Below are positions 10,158 through 19,062 of a stretch of DNA of 64,000 bases, piece by piece. A model generated the notes under the pieces. That model saw nothing but the letters and a program-made list of their open reading frames with translations, searched no databases and had not been told where the DNA came from. Both the position numbers and the translations under genes were made by a program. Source of the stretch: Providencia rettgeri (GTDB lineage: Bacteria > Pseudomonadota > Gammaproteobacteria > Enterobacterales > Enterobacteriaceae); NCBI RefSeq assembly GCF_041075285.1, contig NZ_CP163512.1, positions 3,100,001 to 3,164,000 of the forward strand. The letters run 5' to 3'. The number at the start of each line of letters is the position of its first letter. Position 1 is the first letter of the stretch.

Positions 10158-11525
10158 ATGGGTACCAGTGTTTTTGATTCTGTATTATTAAAAAATTTAT
10201 GGTCCACTGAAGAAATGCGCGCCATTTTTTCTGATAAAGTGAGAATGCAAAATTGGCTTGATTACGAAGCTGCATTAGCAATTGAACAAGCTGAATTAGG
10301 GTTGATCCCAAAGCAAGCCGCCGAGGTTATTGCTGATACCGCAAAACTTGAAAAGTTAGATATGGATTTCATCTTAGAACAGGTACGTTTAACCCGTCAC
10401 CCACTTGTTCCAACCATCCGTGGTTTAGAGCATGCTTGCCCTGAACATTTTGGTGAATACGTTCACTTTGGCCCCACAACACAGGATGTTATGGACACCG
10501 GCTTAGTCCTTCAACTTAAAGAAGCTCATAAAGTTTTTTTACGTGATATCAAAATATTAGGACGTTCTTTATTGTCTTTAAGTGAGAAGCATCGCAATAC
10601 ACCAATGGCTGGACGTACCTTAGCCTTACAAGCCCTGCCAATCACTTTTGGCCATAAAACCGCAATTTGGTTAACGGAATTAGCACGCCATTATCAGAGA
10701 TTAAAAGAAATCGAACCGCGTTTATTCGTTGGTAGCGTTGTTGGCGCCGTTGGAACTAAAGCCTCACTGAGTGACAAAGCGGATGAACTAGAAGTTCGAG
10801 TATTAAATCGGCTCGGTTTAGGCACACCAGAAATTTCTTGGCAGCCAGCTCGTGACCGATTTAGTGAATATGGCATGCTGATCGGTTTAATTAGCGGCAC
10901 ATTAGGGAAAATTGCTAATGAAATTTTATTATTGGCTCATAATGAAATTGATGAACTTTCAGAGCCTTTTGGTAAAGGTCAAGTTGGGTCCTCAACCATG
11001 CCACACAAGCGTAACCCTGCAATTGTAGAAAATGCAGCATGTGTCAGTAATACATTGAAAGCTAACCTTTCTGTGCTTACCGACATGATGAAACACCAAC
11101 ACGAAAGAGATGGTGCAATTTGGAAGATGGAATGGAAAGTGATGCCCGAGATGTGCCTGATGCTTTCAGTTATCTTTGACAACATGAAAACAGTATTAGG
11201 GGGATTAAACGTACATGTCGATAAAATGCGCCAAAATTTAGATATTTTAGGTGGGTTTATGTTAGCAGAGCGTGTCATGTTTGCTCTGTCAGACAAAGCT
11301 GGTAAACAAACTGCACATGAAATTGTTTATGAGGCTTCGATGTCGGGTCAAGAAGAAGGTATCACCTTTATTGAAGCGATTAACCGCGACACCCGTATTC
11401 GTGACCATATCACACAAGAAGAGCTCAATGCCTTATTAGACCCAACTACATATGTGGGTAATGCCCCTGAACAAGTCACTCGAGTAATAGAACAAACTAA
11501 AGCATCAGGTTGGCTTAACGACTAA
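10158..11525 (+). CDS. fumarase/aspartase-superfamily C-N lyase
   Basis: 455 residues of the adenylosuccinate lyase / argininosuccinate lyase type. The superfamily signature GSSTMPHKRNP lies near residues 277-287 and the HFGPTTQDVMDTG segment near 110. Such enzymes eliminate fumarate from an N-succinyl compound. It is not purB in its usual setting: it stands beside an MmgE/PrpD gene, a pairing described for iminodisuccinate lyase and epimerase of Agrobacterium. I infer a lyase for an aminopolycarboxylate or N-succinyl amino acid. The start has AGGGGA seven bases upstream. An adenylosuccinate-lyase-like side role cannot be excluded. Confidence 0.82.
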   Translation: MGTSVFDSVLLKNLWSTEEMRAIFSDKVRMQNWLDYEAALAIEQAELGLIPKQAAEVIADTAKLEKLDMDFILEQVRLTRHPLVPTIRGLEHACPEHFGEYVHFGPTTQDVMDTGLVLQLKEAHKVFLRDIKILGRSLLSLSEKHRNTPMAGRTLALQALPITFGHKTAIWLTELARHYQRLKEIEPRLFVGSVVGAVGTKASLSDKADELEVRVLNRLGLGTPEISWQPARDRFSEYGMLIGLISGTLGKIANEILLLAHNEIDELSEPFGKGQVGSSTMPHKRNPAIVENAACVSNTLKANLSVLTDMMKHQHERDGAIWKMEWKVMPEMCLMLSVIFDNMKTVLGGLNVHVDKMRQNLDILGGFMLAERVMFALSDKAGKQTAHEIVYEASMSGQEEGITFIEAINRDTRIRDHITQEELNALLDPTTYVGNAPEQVTRVIEQTKASGWLND

Positions 11526-11559
11526 TTCATTTTAGCGAAGTTTAAATCTCTACTCTCTT

Positions 11560-11585
11560 AAAGCCAGTCAAGTGCTGGCTTTTTC
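11560..11585 (+). terminator. terminator-like hairpin between lyase and MmgE/PrpD genes
   Basis: An 8-bp stem (AAAGCCAG / CTGGCTTT) with a 7-base loop and trailing Ts sits 35 bases after the lyase stop codon and 23 bases before the next start. It would partly terminate and lower expression of the second gene. Confidence 0.75.
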
Positions 11586-11607
11586 ATTACATTCATCAGA
11601 GGTATCT

Positions 11608-12987
11608 ATGACATTAAGTCAACAACTAAGCCAATTTATCACACACCTATCATTTTCTGATATCCCTCCACAAATTGTTGAACGCGCTAAATATCACTTA
11701 CTCGATACATTGGGCGTGGCACTTGCTGGGAGTCTCCAACAAAGCGCGACACAATGTCGTCAGGGGATCACTTGTTTACCGGATCATCAAGGTACTATTC
11801 CAATTTGGGGAAGCAACCAAACCGTTTCTACGACTGCCGCGGCTTTAGCAAATGGCATTTCAGCACATGCATTAGATTTCGATGATACACATACTGACTC
11901 CATCACTCACGGTAGTGCCGTACTTACCCCTATAGCCTTTGCACTCGGTGAACATTTACAAGCGACAACAAAAGACATCCTTATTGCATGGATAATTGGC
12001 TGGGAAGTCGCCGCTAGAGTGGGATTAGCGAGCCACAGTGGATTTCATCAACGCGGTTTCCACTCTACAGCGATAGCCGGTATTTTTGGCGCGACCGCTT
12101 GTGCATCTTCATTACTCAAATTAACTCAAGAACAAACCGTTCATGCGATTGGGCTAACAGGAAGCCAAACCAGTGGTGTTGCCGAATACCTAACCAATAG
12201 TTCGTCAGCAAAATGTTTTCATGCGGGCTGGGCTGCTCAATCAGGCATTATCGCGGCTTGTTTAGCTAAAGGTGGAATGACAGGACCAGAAACGATTTTT
12301 GAAGGCCGCTATAGTTTGTACCAAACACACGGTATCCGTGAAAATGCGTCCCCCGAACAAGTCGCTCAAGACTTGGGCAGTGTCTGGGAGTTTATGAACG
12401 TTTCCATTAAGCCCTACCCTGTTTGCCATTTTGCCCATGCTACCGTAGATTGTGGGAGACGATTATTACGACAAGGTATAACCCTAGAACAAATCGCCAA
12501 AGTGGAATGTGTCATTGACCCAGTTGCCGCAGCCTTGATTTGCGAACCACCGGAACAAAAATGGGCTCCTCAGAGTGCCTATGCGGCAAAATTTAGCCTC
12601 CCATGGCTGTTTGCCGCAGGTTTTATCGAAGACAAATTAACATTAAGTTTGCTCTCACCCGAAAATTTACAACGGACAGATATCCAAAACCTCGCTAAGA
12701 AAGTGAGTTACCGTTATCCCACTAAAAATGAAATTCCTTTTCCTACCTATTTTCCTGGCTTAATTTTTGTCACATTAACCAATGGTAAGACGCTAACGGA
12801 ACGATTAGATATTCAATACGGTAACCCGAAAAATCCAATGTCATTGGAGGATATTGAACGTAAATTTTATGACAATGCGGGATTGATAATGGGAGATGCA
12901 CAAGCGACACAGCTTGCGAAAAACGTATTGTCGTTTGAAACAAAAAACATAAAAGATATCACACAGTTATTACGTGTCGCTCTTTGA
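11608..12987 (+). CDS. MmgE/PrpD family protein (possible iminodisuccinate-type epimerase)
   Basis: 459 residues of the MmgE/PrpD family, which includes 2-methylcitrate dehydratase and iminodisuccinate epimerase. The conserved ANGISAHALDFDDTHTDS stretch is at about residues 79-96, and KPYPVCHFAHATVD near 270. I choose the ATG at 11608 because AGAGG is six bases upstream; the open frame extends to a GTG at 11572 inside the terminator hairpin. There are no prpBC genes nearby, so a methylcitrate role is unlikely. The upstream C-N lyase supports an epimerase that supplies the right stereoisomer to it. Function is inferred from context. Confidence 0.8.
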   Translation: MTLSQQLSQFITHLSFSDIPPQIVERAKYHLLDTLGVALAGSLQQSATQCRQGITCLPDHQGTIPIWGSNQTVSTTAAALANGISAHALDFDDTHTDSITHGSAVLTPIAFALGEHLQATTKDILIAWIIGWEVAARVGLASHSGFHQRGFHSTAIAGIFGATACASSLLKLTQEQTVHAIGLTGSQTSGVAEYLTNSSSAKCFHAGWAAQSGIIAACLAKGGMTGPETIFEGRYSLYQTHGIRENASPEQVAQDLGSVWEFMNVSIKPYPVCHFAHATVDCGRRLLRQGITLEQIAKVECVIDPVAAALICEPPEQKWAPQSAYAAKFSLPWLFAAGFIEDKLTLSLLSPENLQRTDIQNLAKKVSYRYPTKNEIPFPTYFPGLIFVTLTNGKTLTERLDIQYGNPKNPMSLEDIERKFYDNAGLIMGDAQATQLAKNVLSFETKNIKDITQLLRVAL

Positions 12988-13002
12988 TAAACGCGACTCG
13001 CG

Positions 13003-13033
13003 AATAGAAGCCCATACTAAACGGGCTTCTATT
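13003..13033. terminator. bidirectional terminator
   Basis: Perfect 11-bp stem (AATAGAAGCCC / GGGCTTCTATT), 9-base loop, between the convergent MmgE/PrpD and aldolase genes. Confidence 0.85.
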
Positions 13034-13047
13034 TTCCTTTCCCTGTA

Positions 13048-13932
13048 TTATTCATTCAACTGAGCTATGATTTGCTGCAAATGCGCAATAGCAACGTCAT
13101 TTAGTGGCTCTTGTGGGCGGATCGGGTCACCGACATTAAAACCTTGAATGTTTAGAGATGCTTTAATGCACGATGCGAGTGCATATTGCGTGAAAGCTTC
13201 ATTGATTTGCCACAGTTCTTTTTGTTTTGCTAACGCAGTATCCCAATCTCCTTGTGTCGCCAACTCGTAGAGTTCTACACACTGTTTTGGCAACACACAA
13301 GCAGGCCCCGCCATCCATCCCACACCACCCAATTTAATGACTAATAAGGGGATATGAGCTGAAGCACTAAAAATTTTAACCCGCTCACCAAATGTGTTGA
13401 GCATCGTTAATAACCGACCTGTATTACTCGATGCATCTTTCACATATTCGATATTGGGAATGTAACTTAATTCATTCAGAAGAGAAATAGATAGCACATC
13501 CCCTAATAACCCTGGGTTGGTATAGACCGTCATGGACTTTTCAGGAAAAAATTCGGCTATTGTCTGGAAATAACTCAATTGAGCCTTATCGCTCAAAGGG
13601 TACATTTTTTGCGATATCAGCACCATGCCATCAACACCTAACTTAGCATACTGCTCTGCTTGAAAACACGCATCTGACGTTGAAAAACCCGCAACACCCG
13701 CTAATACAGGTACTCGCCCTGCGGCTTGATCAACGGTAATGCGGACGACTTCATTACGTAATTCCTGTGACAAATAAGCGTATTCACCTGTACTACCTAA
13801 CGGACTTAATCCATGAACGCCACTCGAAATAAGGTGTTCAATCAGATGGCGAAGGGATGATTCAAGAACAACTCCCTTGACTTGATCGACAGGTGAAACA
13901 AGATAAGGGAAAATACCGTGAAAATGGGTCAT
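13048..13932 (-). CDS. DapA/NanA-family aldolase or synthase
   Basis: Class I aldolase-type TIM barrel of the dihydrodipicolinate synthase / N-acetylneuraminate lyase family, about 294 residues. Visible landmarks: GSTGE at residues 46-50, the catalytic tyrosine in VYTNP (137) and the Schiff-base lysine in YVKDAS (165). The family joins or splits pyruvate (or a 2-keto acid) and an aldehyde. The ATG at 13932 has AGGA six bases upstream and is preferred to that at 13938. It sits directly behind the LysR gene, so it belongs to the lyase cluster; it is probably not the housekeeping dapA. Confidence 0.8.
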   Translation of the reverse strand: MTHFHGIFPYLVSPVDQVKGVVLESSLRHLIEHLISSGVHGLSPLGSTGEYAYLSQELRNEVVRITVDQAAGRVPVLAGVAGFSTSDACFQAEQYAKLGVDGMVLISQKMYPLSDKAQLSYFQTIAEFFPEKSMTVYTNPGLLGDVLSISLLNELSYIPNIEYVKDASSNTGRLLTMLNTFGERVKIFSASAHIPLLVIKLGGVGWMAGPACVLPKQCVELYELATQGDWDTALAKQKELWQINEAFTQYALASCIKASLNIQGFNVGDPIRPQEPLNDVAIAHLQQIIAQLNE

Positions 13933-13946
13933 AACCATTCCTAATT

Positions 13947-14837
13947 TTAATTGTTATAAGAGATAACTTCTGTTTGTTCATTTTTTAGAGAGTCAAAAAG
14001 AATTTGTGCAGCTTTAGTTGGGCTTTTTGAGTTGAGATACAGGTTATATCTAATTGCCGGAAGTGCTGGTAAACCTTCATCCTCACCAAGTATACGCAAG
14101 TCCTCCCCTGAAAGCTCGATTGAACGCGCCATAATGCCTAATCCGGCTCGAACTGCAGCACGTGCACCAGATAATGTTGTTGCCATATAAGCAATTCGCC
14201 AAGGTATTTGCTGTTGGTCGAGGTGATTAATCATCATCTCACGATAAGTGCTCGGCTCATCTAACACCACTAATGGCAGCGGTTGATCTAAGTTAAAGCT
14301 GAAATGTTTTCCGCAATACCATAGGGAAGGAGAAACACGTAAGACAATTTTAGGGTAGCCAACGTGCTCCTCTGTTGAGATAGCCAAATCGAGTTCATTA
14401 TCCTCTAACATTGACATAAGAAATGGGCTACGCTTTACAATAATATCCATGATTAAATTTGGATAAGCCCCTGAAAATCTTGCTAATAAGTCAGGCAATA
14501 TGGTGTTTGCCGTATCATCTGGTGAACCAATTTTCAGAACTCCGTCAATCTCTTCATAAACGAGTGATAAACACGCTTCATCATTAAGGCGAAGAATACG
14601 GCGGGCGTAGCTCAACAGTTGAGTGCCAGAATCCGTCAATGCTTTATTTCTGCCCTGCCGTACAAACAGCTCCTTACCAATGAGTGATTCCAACCTTTGC
14701 ATTTGTTGACTCACCGCAGATTGCGTTCGGCAAACGGATTCTGCGGCAGCAGCAAACGTTGCACCATCGACAACCGCAATAAAGGTACGGAGTAAATCAA
14801 GTTCCAAATTAAAAATAGGACGTTTAGCAGCTGGCAT
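13947..14837 (-). CDS. LysR-family transcription regulator
   Basis: LysR regulator of about 296 residues with an N-terminal winged helix (ATFAAAAESVCRTQSAVSQQMQRLE, about residues 25-50) and a C-terminal effector domain (GVLKIGSPDDTANTILPDLLARF near 90). An in-frame ATG at 14873 would add 12 residues, but neither start has a strong ribosome site; AGAG nine bases before 14837 makes it slightly better. Transcribed with the aldolase 14 bases downstream. It is the obvious candidate controller of the lyase cluster. Confidence 0.85.
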   Translation of the reverse strand: MPAAKRPIFNLELDLLRTFIAVVDGATFAAAAESVCRTQSAVSQQMQRLESLIGKELFVRQGRNKALTDSGTQLLSYARRILRLNDEACLSLVYEEIDGVLKIGSPDDTANTILPDLLARFSGAYPNLIMDIIVKRSPFLMSMLEDNELDLAISTEEHVGYPKIVLRVSPSLWYCGKHFSFNLDQPLPLVVLDEPSTYREMMINHLDQQQIPWRIAYMATTLSGARAAVRAGLGIMARSIELSGEDLRILGEDEGLPALPAIRYNLYLNSKSPTKAAQILFDSLKNEQTEVISYNN

Positions 14838-15333
14838 TTTAGTTATCTCTTTTCTTAAGGTATGTGGTGTCATCCAATCAAAGTGTTTAATTTACATACT
14901 AAGAAAAAAGTTTTAAATAATCTATGTTAAAGCTCAATAGTTTGGTTTTAAATTGGGTTGGTTTAATTCATATATTGATGAATTTACCTTATGGAGAAAG
15001 ATTTGATGATGATTTCCTTCATATTCATGAGACCTATAACCATAAACTATTGTTGAACCTTATGGACACTGAATGTATCTTGGCTTTAGGCTAGAAAACT
15101 CAAATAAATTTAAAGAGTCGCAACTACCAATATAATAGTTGCATAATTAAAAACTAATAAAATTATTCATCAAGATATTTTGTATAATGCCATTTAACTT
15201 TCGACAAAATAGGTATTCATACATCTACTTTTAGTAATTCAATTAAAATCTATCCTCTGATATTAACATTTAAAAAAACAGTACTAAATTAAAGTAACTT
15301 TCAATGGTAATAGGCATTTAATTTCAGCCATAT
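14838..15333. other. non-coding AT-rich stretch
   Basis: About 500 bases between the LysR gene and the end of the fimbrial operon. No ORF, RNA gene or clear hairpin is visible; it should carry the promoter of the LysR gene. Confidence 0.5.
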
Positions 15334-16134
15334 CTATTCAATATTAAAAACAAGGACAGTGCTATTGGTGTGTAATCCAGAAGTTATCTCACTCGTAGCA
15401 GAGAGTCTCGATTGAAATTTTAAGTTTATTGAGGAAGCCGTTGTATTGATTAAGCCTGTATTGCCATATCCTTCTATACTTAATTGTGAGCTCACACCAC
15501 CTCCCAAGTCAAGGTTAGGCCTAGCGATAGTGAAACGAACAGTGGCTGGATTTGAACAACTTAGCTGTATCATTTTCTCTGCAATATTACCATTTACAGA
15601 TCTTGAGCTTACCACATGGTGATCAATATCAATATCGCCAACTATTTGGCAAGAATTATTAGTCGGAGGCATTTTGGTACACCCTACTTCTTGCATGGTC
15701 ATAATATCACTAGCACTGAGAGAATTGAATTTAGTTACCAACCCTGTACAGATCCCTGTTATTTCCGCTCTTGCGTGGATCCTCACATCATCATTACTCC
15801 CACTTGCAGGCCTGCTTTTCAGATATTCCGTATAAATTTCTTTCCATGTCATTGGTTTTTCAATAGTCATATACTTACATGAGATGCAGGTGTAACTTCT
15901 TCTACCTTCATACCCCCCACCAAGAGCTCCTACAAAAATCCCATAATAACAAAAACGTCCCTGTGGGCAAGTTACCAATACATCATCGTTTGCACTTGCT
16001 ACCGAAATCCATGATATGCCATATCGTTGCATGTTAGGATAATAGAGCTTTTCTGCAGAAGTAGCATATAGCGCGTCACTATTTACAGAAAAGGAAATAA
16101 CAAGCAATAGCAAAGCGTATATTTTTTTTTGCAT
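15334..16134 (-). CDS. fimbrial tip adhesin, MrpH-like position
   Basis: About 266 residues, last gene of the fimbrial operon and longer than the pilins, as expected for a two-domain tip adhesin. There is a signal peptide (KIYALLLLVISFSVNSDALYA). A cysteine-rich N-terminal half (LVTCPQGRFCYYG; YTCISCKYM) would be the receptor-binding domain. A pilin-like C-terminal half begins near NSCQIVGDIDIDHHV and ends in LVFNIE. Start 16134 has AGAGA seven bases upstream; longer in-frame extensions overlap the previous gene. Its place matches mrpH of the Proteus MR/P operon, but the receptor is unknown. Confidence 0.75.
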   Translation of the reverse strand: MQKKIYALLLLVISFSVNSDALYATSAEKLYYPNMQRYGISWISVASANDDVLVTCPQGRFCYYGIFVGALGGGYEGRRSYTCISCKYMTIEKPMTWKEIYTEYLKSRPASGSNDDVRIHARAEITGICTGLVTKFNSLSASDIMTMQEVGCTKMPPTNNSCQIVGDIDIDHHVVSSRSVNGNIAEKMIQLSCSNPATVRFTIARPNLDLGGGVSSQLSIEGYGNTGLINTTASSINLKFQSRLSATSEITSGLHTNSTVLVFNIE

Positions 16135-16150
16135 AACAAATTCTCTGATT

Positions 16151-16672
16151 TTAATTAAAATTAACAAGTAATGTTGCTGATGCGTAAATCGCTCCCCCTT
16201 TTAACGCTCTTTTATTTCCAACCTTCGGAGTTAGCGTTAAGTAGGGTTTTTGATTATAAAAAAAATTAATTTTCTCACCGAGTTTTATCGGGGCCCCGTC
16301 CGCTTTTAACGCCAAGCCAAGCTCTTTTTCGCTAGTCGCCAATAGATCTGAATCAAATTCAGCTGAAGCGCCATTCAATGAAATGTTTAAAGAAGGGTTA
16401 CTCGTTGCATTAGAACATTCAAGTATATAAGGTATCGGCATTTCATACATACTTCCATCAACTTTTGTAGCAACAATATCTTTAAAATCAATAATAATTG
16501 GTTGATTTGCCCCATCTTGGCTGTATAGATCACATGTTTCCTCAGTTGTTATGACACTCACCTTAATCGTTGCAGTTGCAGCGTAACTAAGTTTCAGTGT
16601 CAGGAAACAAATAAGTATTACTTTTACAAATCTGAACCAGAAAATTTTTATAATTGCTGTGTTTTTTTTCAT
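16151..16672 (-). CDS. minor fimbrial subunit, MrpG-like
   Basis: 173-residue secreted pilin. Signal peptide at the start, then a pilin fold opening with TIKVSVITTEETCDLY and ending in the usual beta strand ATLLVNFN for donor-strand exchange. It resembles the product of 16796 in pattern (VDFKDI / IDFKDI, LGLALK / LGFEFK), so the two are probably paralogous adaptor subunits below the tip. Base composition is clearly more AT-rich than in the first half of the operon. Confidence 0.75.
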   Translation of the reverse strand: MKKNTAIIKIFWFRFVKVILICFLTLKLSYAATATIKVSVITTEETCDLYSQDGANQPIIIDFKDIVATKVDGSMYEMPIPYILECSNATSNPSLNISLNGASAEFDSDLLATSEKELGLALKADGAPIKLGEKINFFYNQKPYLTLTPKVGNKRALKGGAIYASATLLVNFN

Positions 16673-16795
16673 TATAATTTATCTCACTCTTTGCTAAATA
16701 AATTTTATTTTTAATATAGGTATTAGATAAAAATTCAAGTATATTTCACCTTAAACTTCAATTCGTTTATTTCATTGTACGTTTGTATACTGAAA

Positions 16796-17317
16796 TTACT
16801 CGTACTGTAGAATTAATTTGGCGGCAGCACTGGTAAAACTCCCAGCTTGAATATTATTTGAAGCAGAATTAAGCCGAGGCCTAACTAACAATGATGGAAC
16901 TGTACCTGTTGTAAAAAATGACGATACTGTACCAAGTGGAAATTTTTTATTGGCTAATTTAAATTCAAACCCAAGATTTTCGTTATTAACTGATTTCAAT
17001 AGGGTAGGATCAAAATTAGCTCTATCTCCAGTTAATTTTAGCGATAACACTGGACTACCATTTCTACACGTTATTTTAAAAGGAACAGAAAAGTTATAAC
17101 TCTCATTTTCTATTCCTTTTTTGGTGATATCTTTGAAATCAACTTCAATGGTATCACCACCTTGTAAATTTTTAATATCACATGTTGTCGAGAGCACGAT
17201 GACTCTCACATTTATTGAAAGTGTGCTCACATCGGAATATGCATTCGTCGATATCAATATTAAAAAAAATAAATGAATATTCCAGCCACAGATTACCTTA
17301 AGTCGTCTACCATTCAT
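16796..17317 (-). CDS. minor fimbrial subunit
   Basis: 173-residue pilin-like protein with a signal peptide ending near NAYSDVS, one conserved cysteine pair (TTCDIKN; ITCRNG) and a C-terminal donor-strand segment KLILQYE. It starts three bases after the preceding subunit gene, so the two are translationally close. Paralogue of the next gene; a 123-base AT-rich gap separates them. Probably an adaptor between shaft and tip. Confidence 0.72.
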   Translation of the reverse strand: MNGRRLKVICGWNIHLFFLILISTNAYSDVSTLSINVRVIVLSTTCDIKNLQGGDTIEVDFKDITKKGIENESYNFSVPFKITCRNGSPVLSLKLTGDRANFDPTLLKSVNNENLGFEFKLANKKFPLGTVSSFFTTGTVPSLLVRPRLNSASNNIQAGSFTSAAAKLILQYE

Positions 17318-17319
17318 TA

Positions 17320-17859
17320 TTATTCAAACTCCACTAGGTAATAGAGTGTTGCCGTAAACGATCCCGGAACAAGTGATTGGTTTTCGAGCGCTTCCGGTGT
17401 CGCGACAACTGATGCATATAACGGAATGCGCATTGTACCGCTCTCAATCGGTTTTGCTGGCAAGGGACTTCCCATAGGAATATGCCCACGACTTAAGCTG
17501 TCATCCGAAATACTAATGACGGCCCCTTTGGCCACACTGCTTGCATCAAACGCCAAATAGCCATCGGGAGTGACACTGACAGCAGTTCCATTGAGCGTGA
17601 TCTTGACACTATTCGCGAGTGCTGGATCACAGTTTTTTAATGTCAACGTAAAATTTTTGGCGACTGAATGACCGTTCTTATACAGCTGTTTATCCGTGAT
17701 GGTGCCCATATCGACAAAGACTGGGATCTCTTCATCAATGACGCAGGCCAAATTGAATAAAGTGCCTTCATAATTCACTGTATTCGTGTCATCACACCAT
17801 GCCGCGCCACTGAAGAGCATCCCGCATAATCCTATTACGCATCCATATTTGAATACCAT
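17320..17859 (-). CDS. minor fimbrial subunit
   Basis: 179-residue pilin with signal peptide (LCGMLFSGAAWC), first half LACVIDEEIPVFVDMGTI and second cysteine in LTLKNCDPA, ending LYYLVEFE. It lies eight bases downstream of the previous subunit gene in the same operon. Its composition is intermediate, lying at the border where the operon turns AT-rich. Confidence 0.75.
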   Translation of the reverse strand: MVFKYGCVIGLCGMLFSGAAWCDDTNTVNYEGTLFNLACVIDEEIPVFVDMGTITDKQLYKNGHSVAKNFTLTLKNCDPALANSVKITLNGTAVSVTPDGYLAFDASSVAKGAVISISDDSLSRGHIPMGSPLPAKPIESGTMRIPLYASVVATPEALENQSLVPGSFTATLYYLVEFE

Positions 17860-17867
17860 ACAATCTC

Positions 17868-18395
17868 CTACGGATAATTGAGCGCCAATGTCGCTGATGC
17901 AGTAAATTTACCGGCGGTTAAAGCACCCTTCGGGTCTTTCACCGGAACCGAATAAAAGAAAATTTTCTGTTCTCCATTTGAGGGCATCTTTAACGTTAAG
18001 GGAGTATTTAACCCTACCGGCTCCCCAGAACCGTCTTTTTGGTATAACCGTATCCCCAAACCGTCTTTATCCGTGAACAACGCTTTCCCATCAAATAAGC
18101 TTGGAGTACCACTATAGAGCAACTCAATGGCGGCATTTGTTCCGAGCGTCTCATCACACGACACAGTTAAGGTCCAATCCTGACGAAAGCGCACGCCATC
18201 GATCCGCTGGATCCCGACCTCATCAAATCTGACACGAATAGGTGCCCCTTTCCCATCATCGCCATACACATCGCACGGTGGATTTGTGATTAAGTTTCCT
18301 TTGATATTGATGTTAACCGATGAATCTCCCCATACGGGAGCACTGAAGAGCCCACATATACTTAATACTCCCCACATCTTCATTATCCAGCTCAT
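17868..18395 (-). CDS. minor fimbrial subunit, MrpF-like
   Basis: 175-residue secreted pilin: signal peptide to about residue 23, then VNINIKGNLITNPPCDVYGDDG and a C-terminal strand ATLALNYP. The NPPCDV pattern and place after an MrpE-like gene recall MrpF of Proteus. It would be polymerised by the usher/chaperone pair encoded upstream. Confidence 0.75.
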   Translation of the reverse strand: MSWIMKMWGVLSICGLFSAPVWGDSSVNINIKGNLITNPPCDVYGDDGKGAPIRVRFDEVGIQRIDGVRFRQDWTLTVSCDETLGTNAAIELLYSGTPSLFDGKALFTDKDGLGIRLYQKDGSGEPVGLNTPLTLKMPSNGEQKIFFYSVPVKDPKGALTAGKFTASATLALNYP

Positions 18396-18410
18396 TCGCT
18401 TTATCTCATC

Positions 18411-19040
18411 TTAGTCATAACTCAATTGCACACCCATGACGGCATAAAAAGCCCCCGGCGATAACACACTCGCCACCCGTACTGGCGTCACCGTGTAATT
18501 CAACACCGACTGACCTACCGGCAGTAAACGCGGGGAGCTGTACTGCCCCAATGTCAGTGGTTGGCCCTCACTATCCTTAATGACTAATCCTATTCCGCTA
18601 ATTCCATGCAACTGAACATACCGCCCCGTACCGTCAACATCACTCGTCAAAAATCGTACCGATACTCCCGGTTGGTCTACACTCCACGGCATCTGCCCGG
18701 TCTGCCTATCCATTCGCGCATTCGCCACCGCTAAACAATCCGTTAATTCCAGTTGAAAAGGAACACTCCGCCCCTCACTGCCCACGGCAGGCAACTCGCC
18801 CACCCCTACAGTGCCCAACTCAATAGTTTGTTCTTGGCTTTCCATCACCAGTCGGCACGGGCTGTCTGTTAGCGATCCGCGAACCCGTAAAATGCCGTGC
18901 TGACCATCAACGTTCCAATTATTCACAACACGATAGTCCACTGGCGATGGCGACGCCTGAACGTGGTTATCCACCACACCCCAAAGCAATGTCACCACTA
19001 AGCACAACTGCCAGTATGCTGTGTTATTCCATGCTCTCAT
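18411..19040 (-). CDS. minor fimbrial subunit, MrpE-like
   Basis: About 209 residues, secreted pilin with long signal region and FimA-type core (GSLTDSPCRLVMESQEQTIELG; second cysteine in LELTDCLAV), ending MGVQLSYD. I start it at 19040, where GGGGAAGG precedes the ATG; the open frame to 19085 would overlap the chaperone gene. It follows the chaperone directly, as mrpE follows mrpD. Confidence 0.78.
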   Translation of the reverse strand: MRAWNNTAYWQLCLVVTLLWGVVDNHVQASPSPVDYRVVNNWNVDGQHGILRVRGSLTDSPCRLVMESQEQTIELGTVGVGELPAVGSEGRSVPFQLELTDCLAVANARMDRQTGQMPWSVDQPGVSVRFLTSDVDGTGRYVQLHGISGIGLVIKDSEGQPLTLGQYSSPRLLPVGQSVLNYTVTPVRVASVLSPGAFYAVMGVQLSYD

Positions 19041-19062
19041 CGCCTTCCCCTGATTTCGTACG

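Noticed and set aside
10158..11525. Housekeeping adenylosuccinate lyase (purB)
   Set aside because: Neighbours are catabolic (MmgE/PrpD, DcuC-like, LysR) and not purine or hflD genes.
11608..12987. 2-methylcitrate dehydratase (prpD) of propionate catabolism
   Set aside because: No prpB, prpC or prpR nearby; the family is broader than PrpD.
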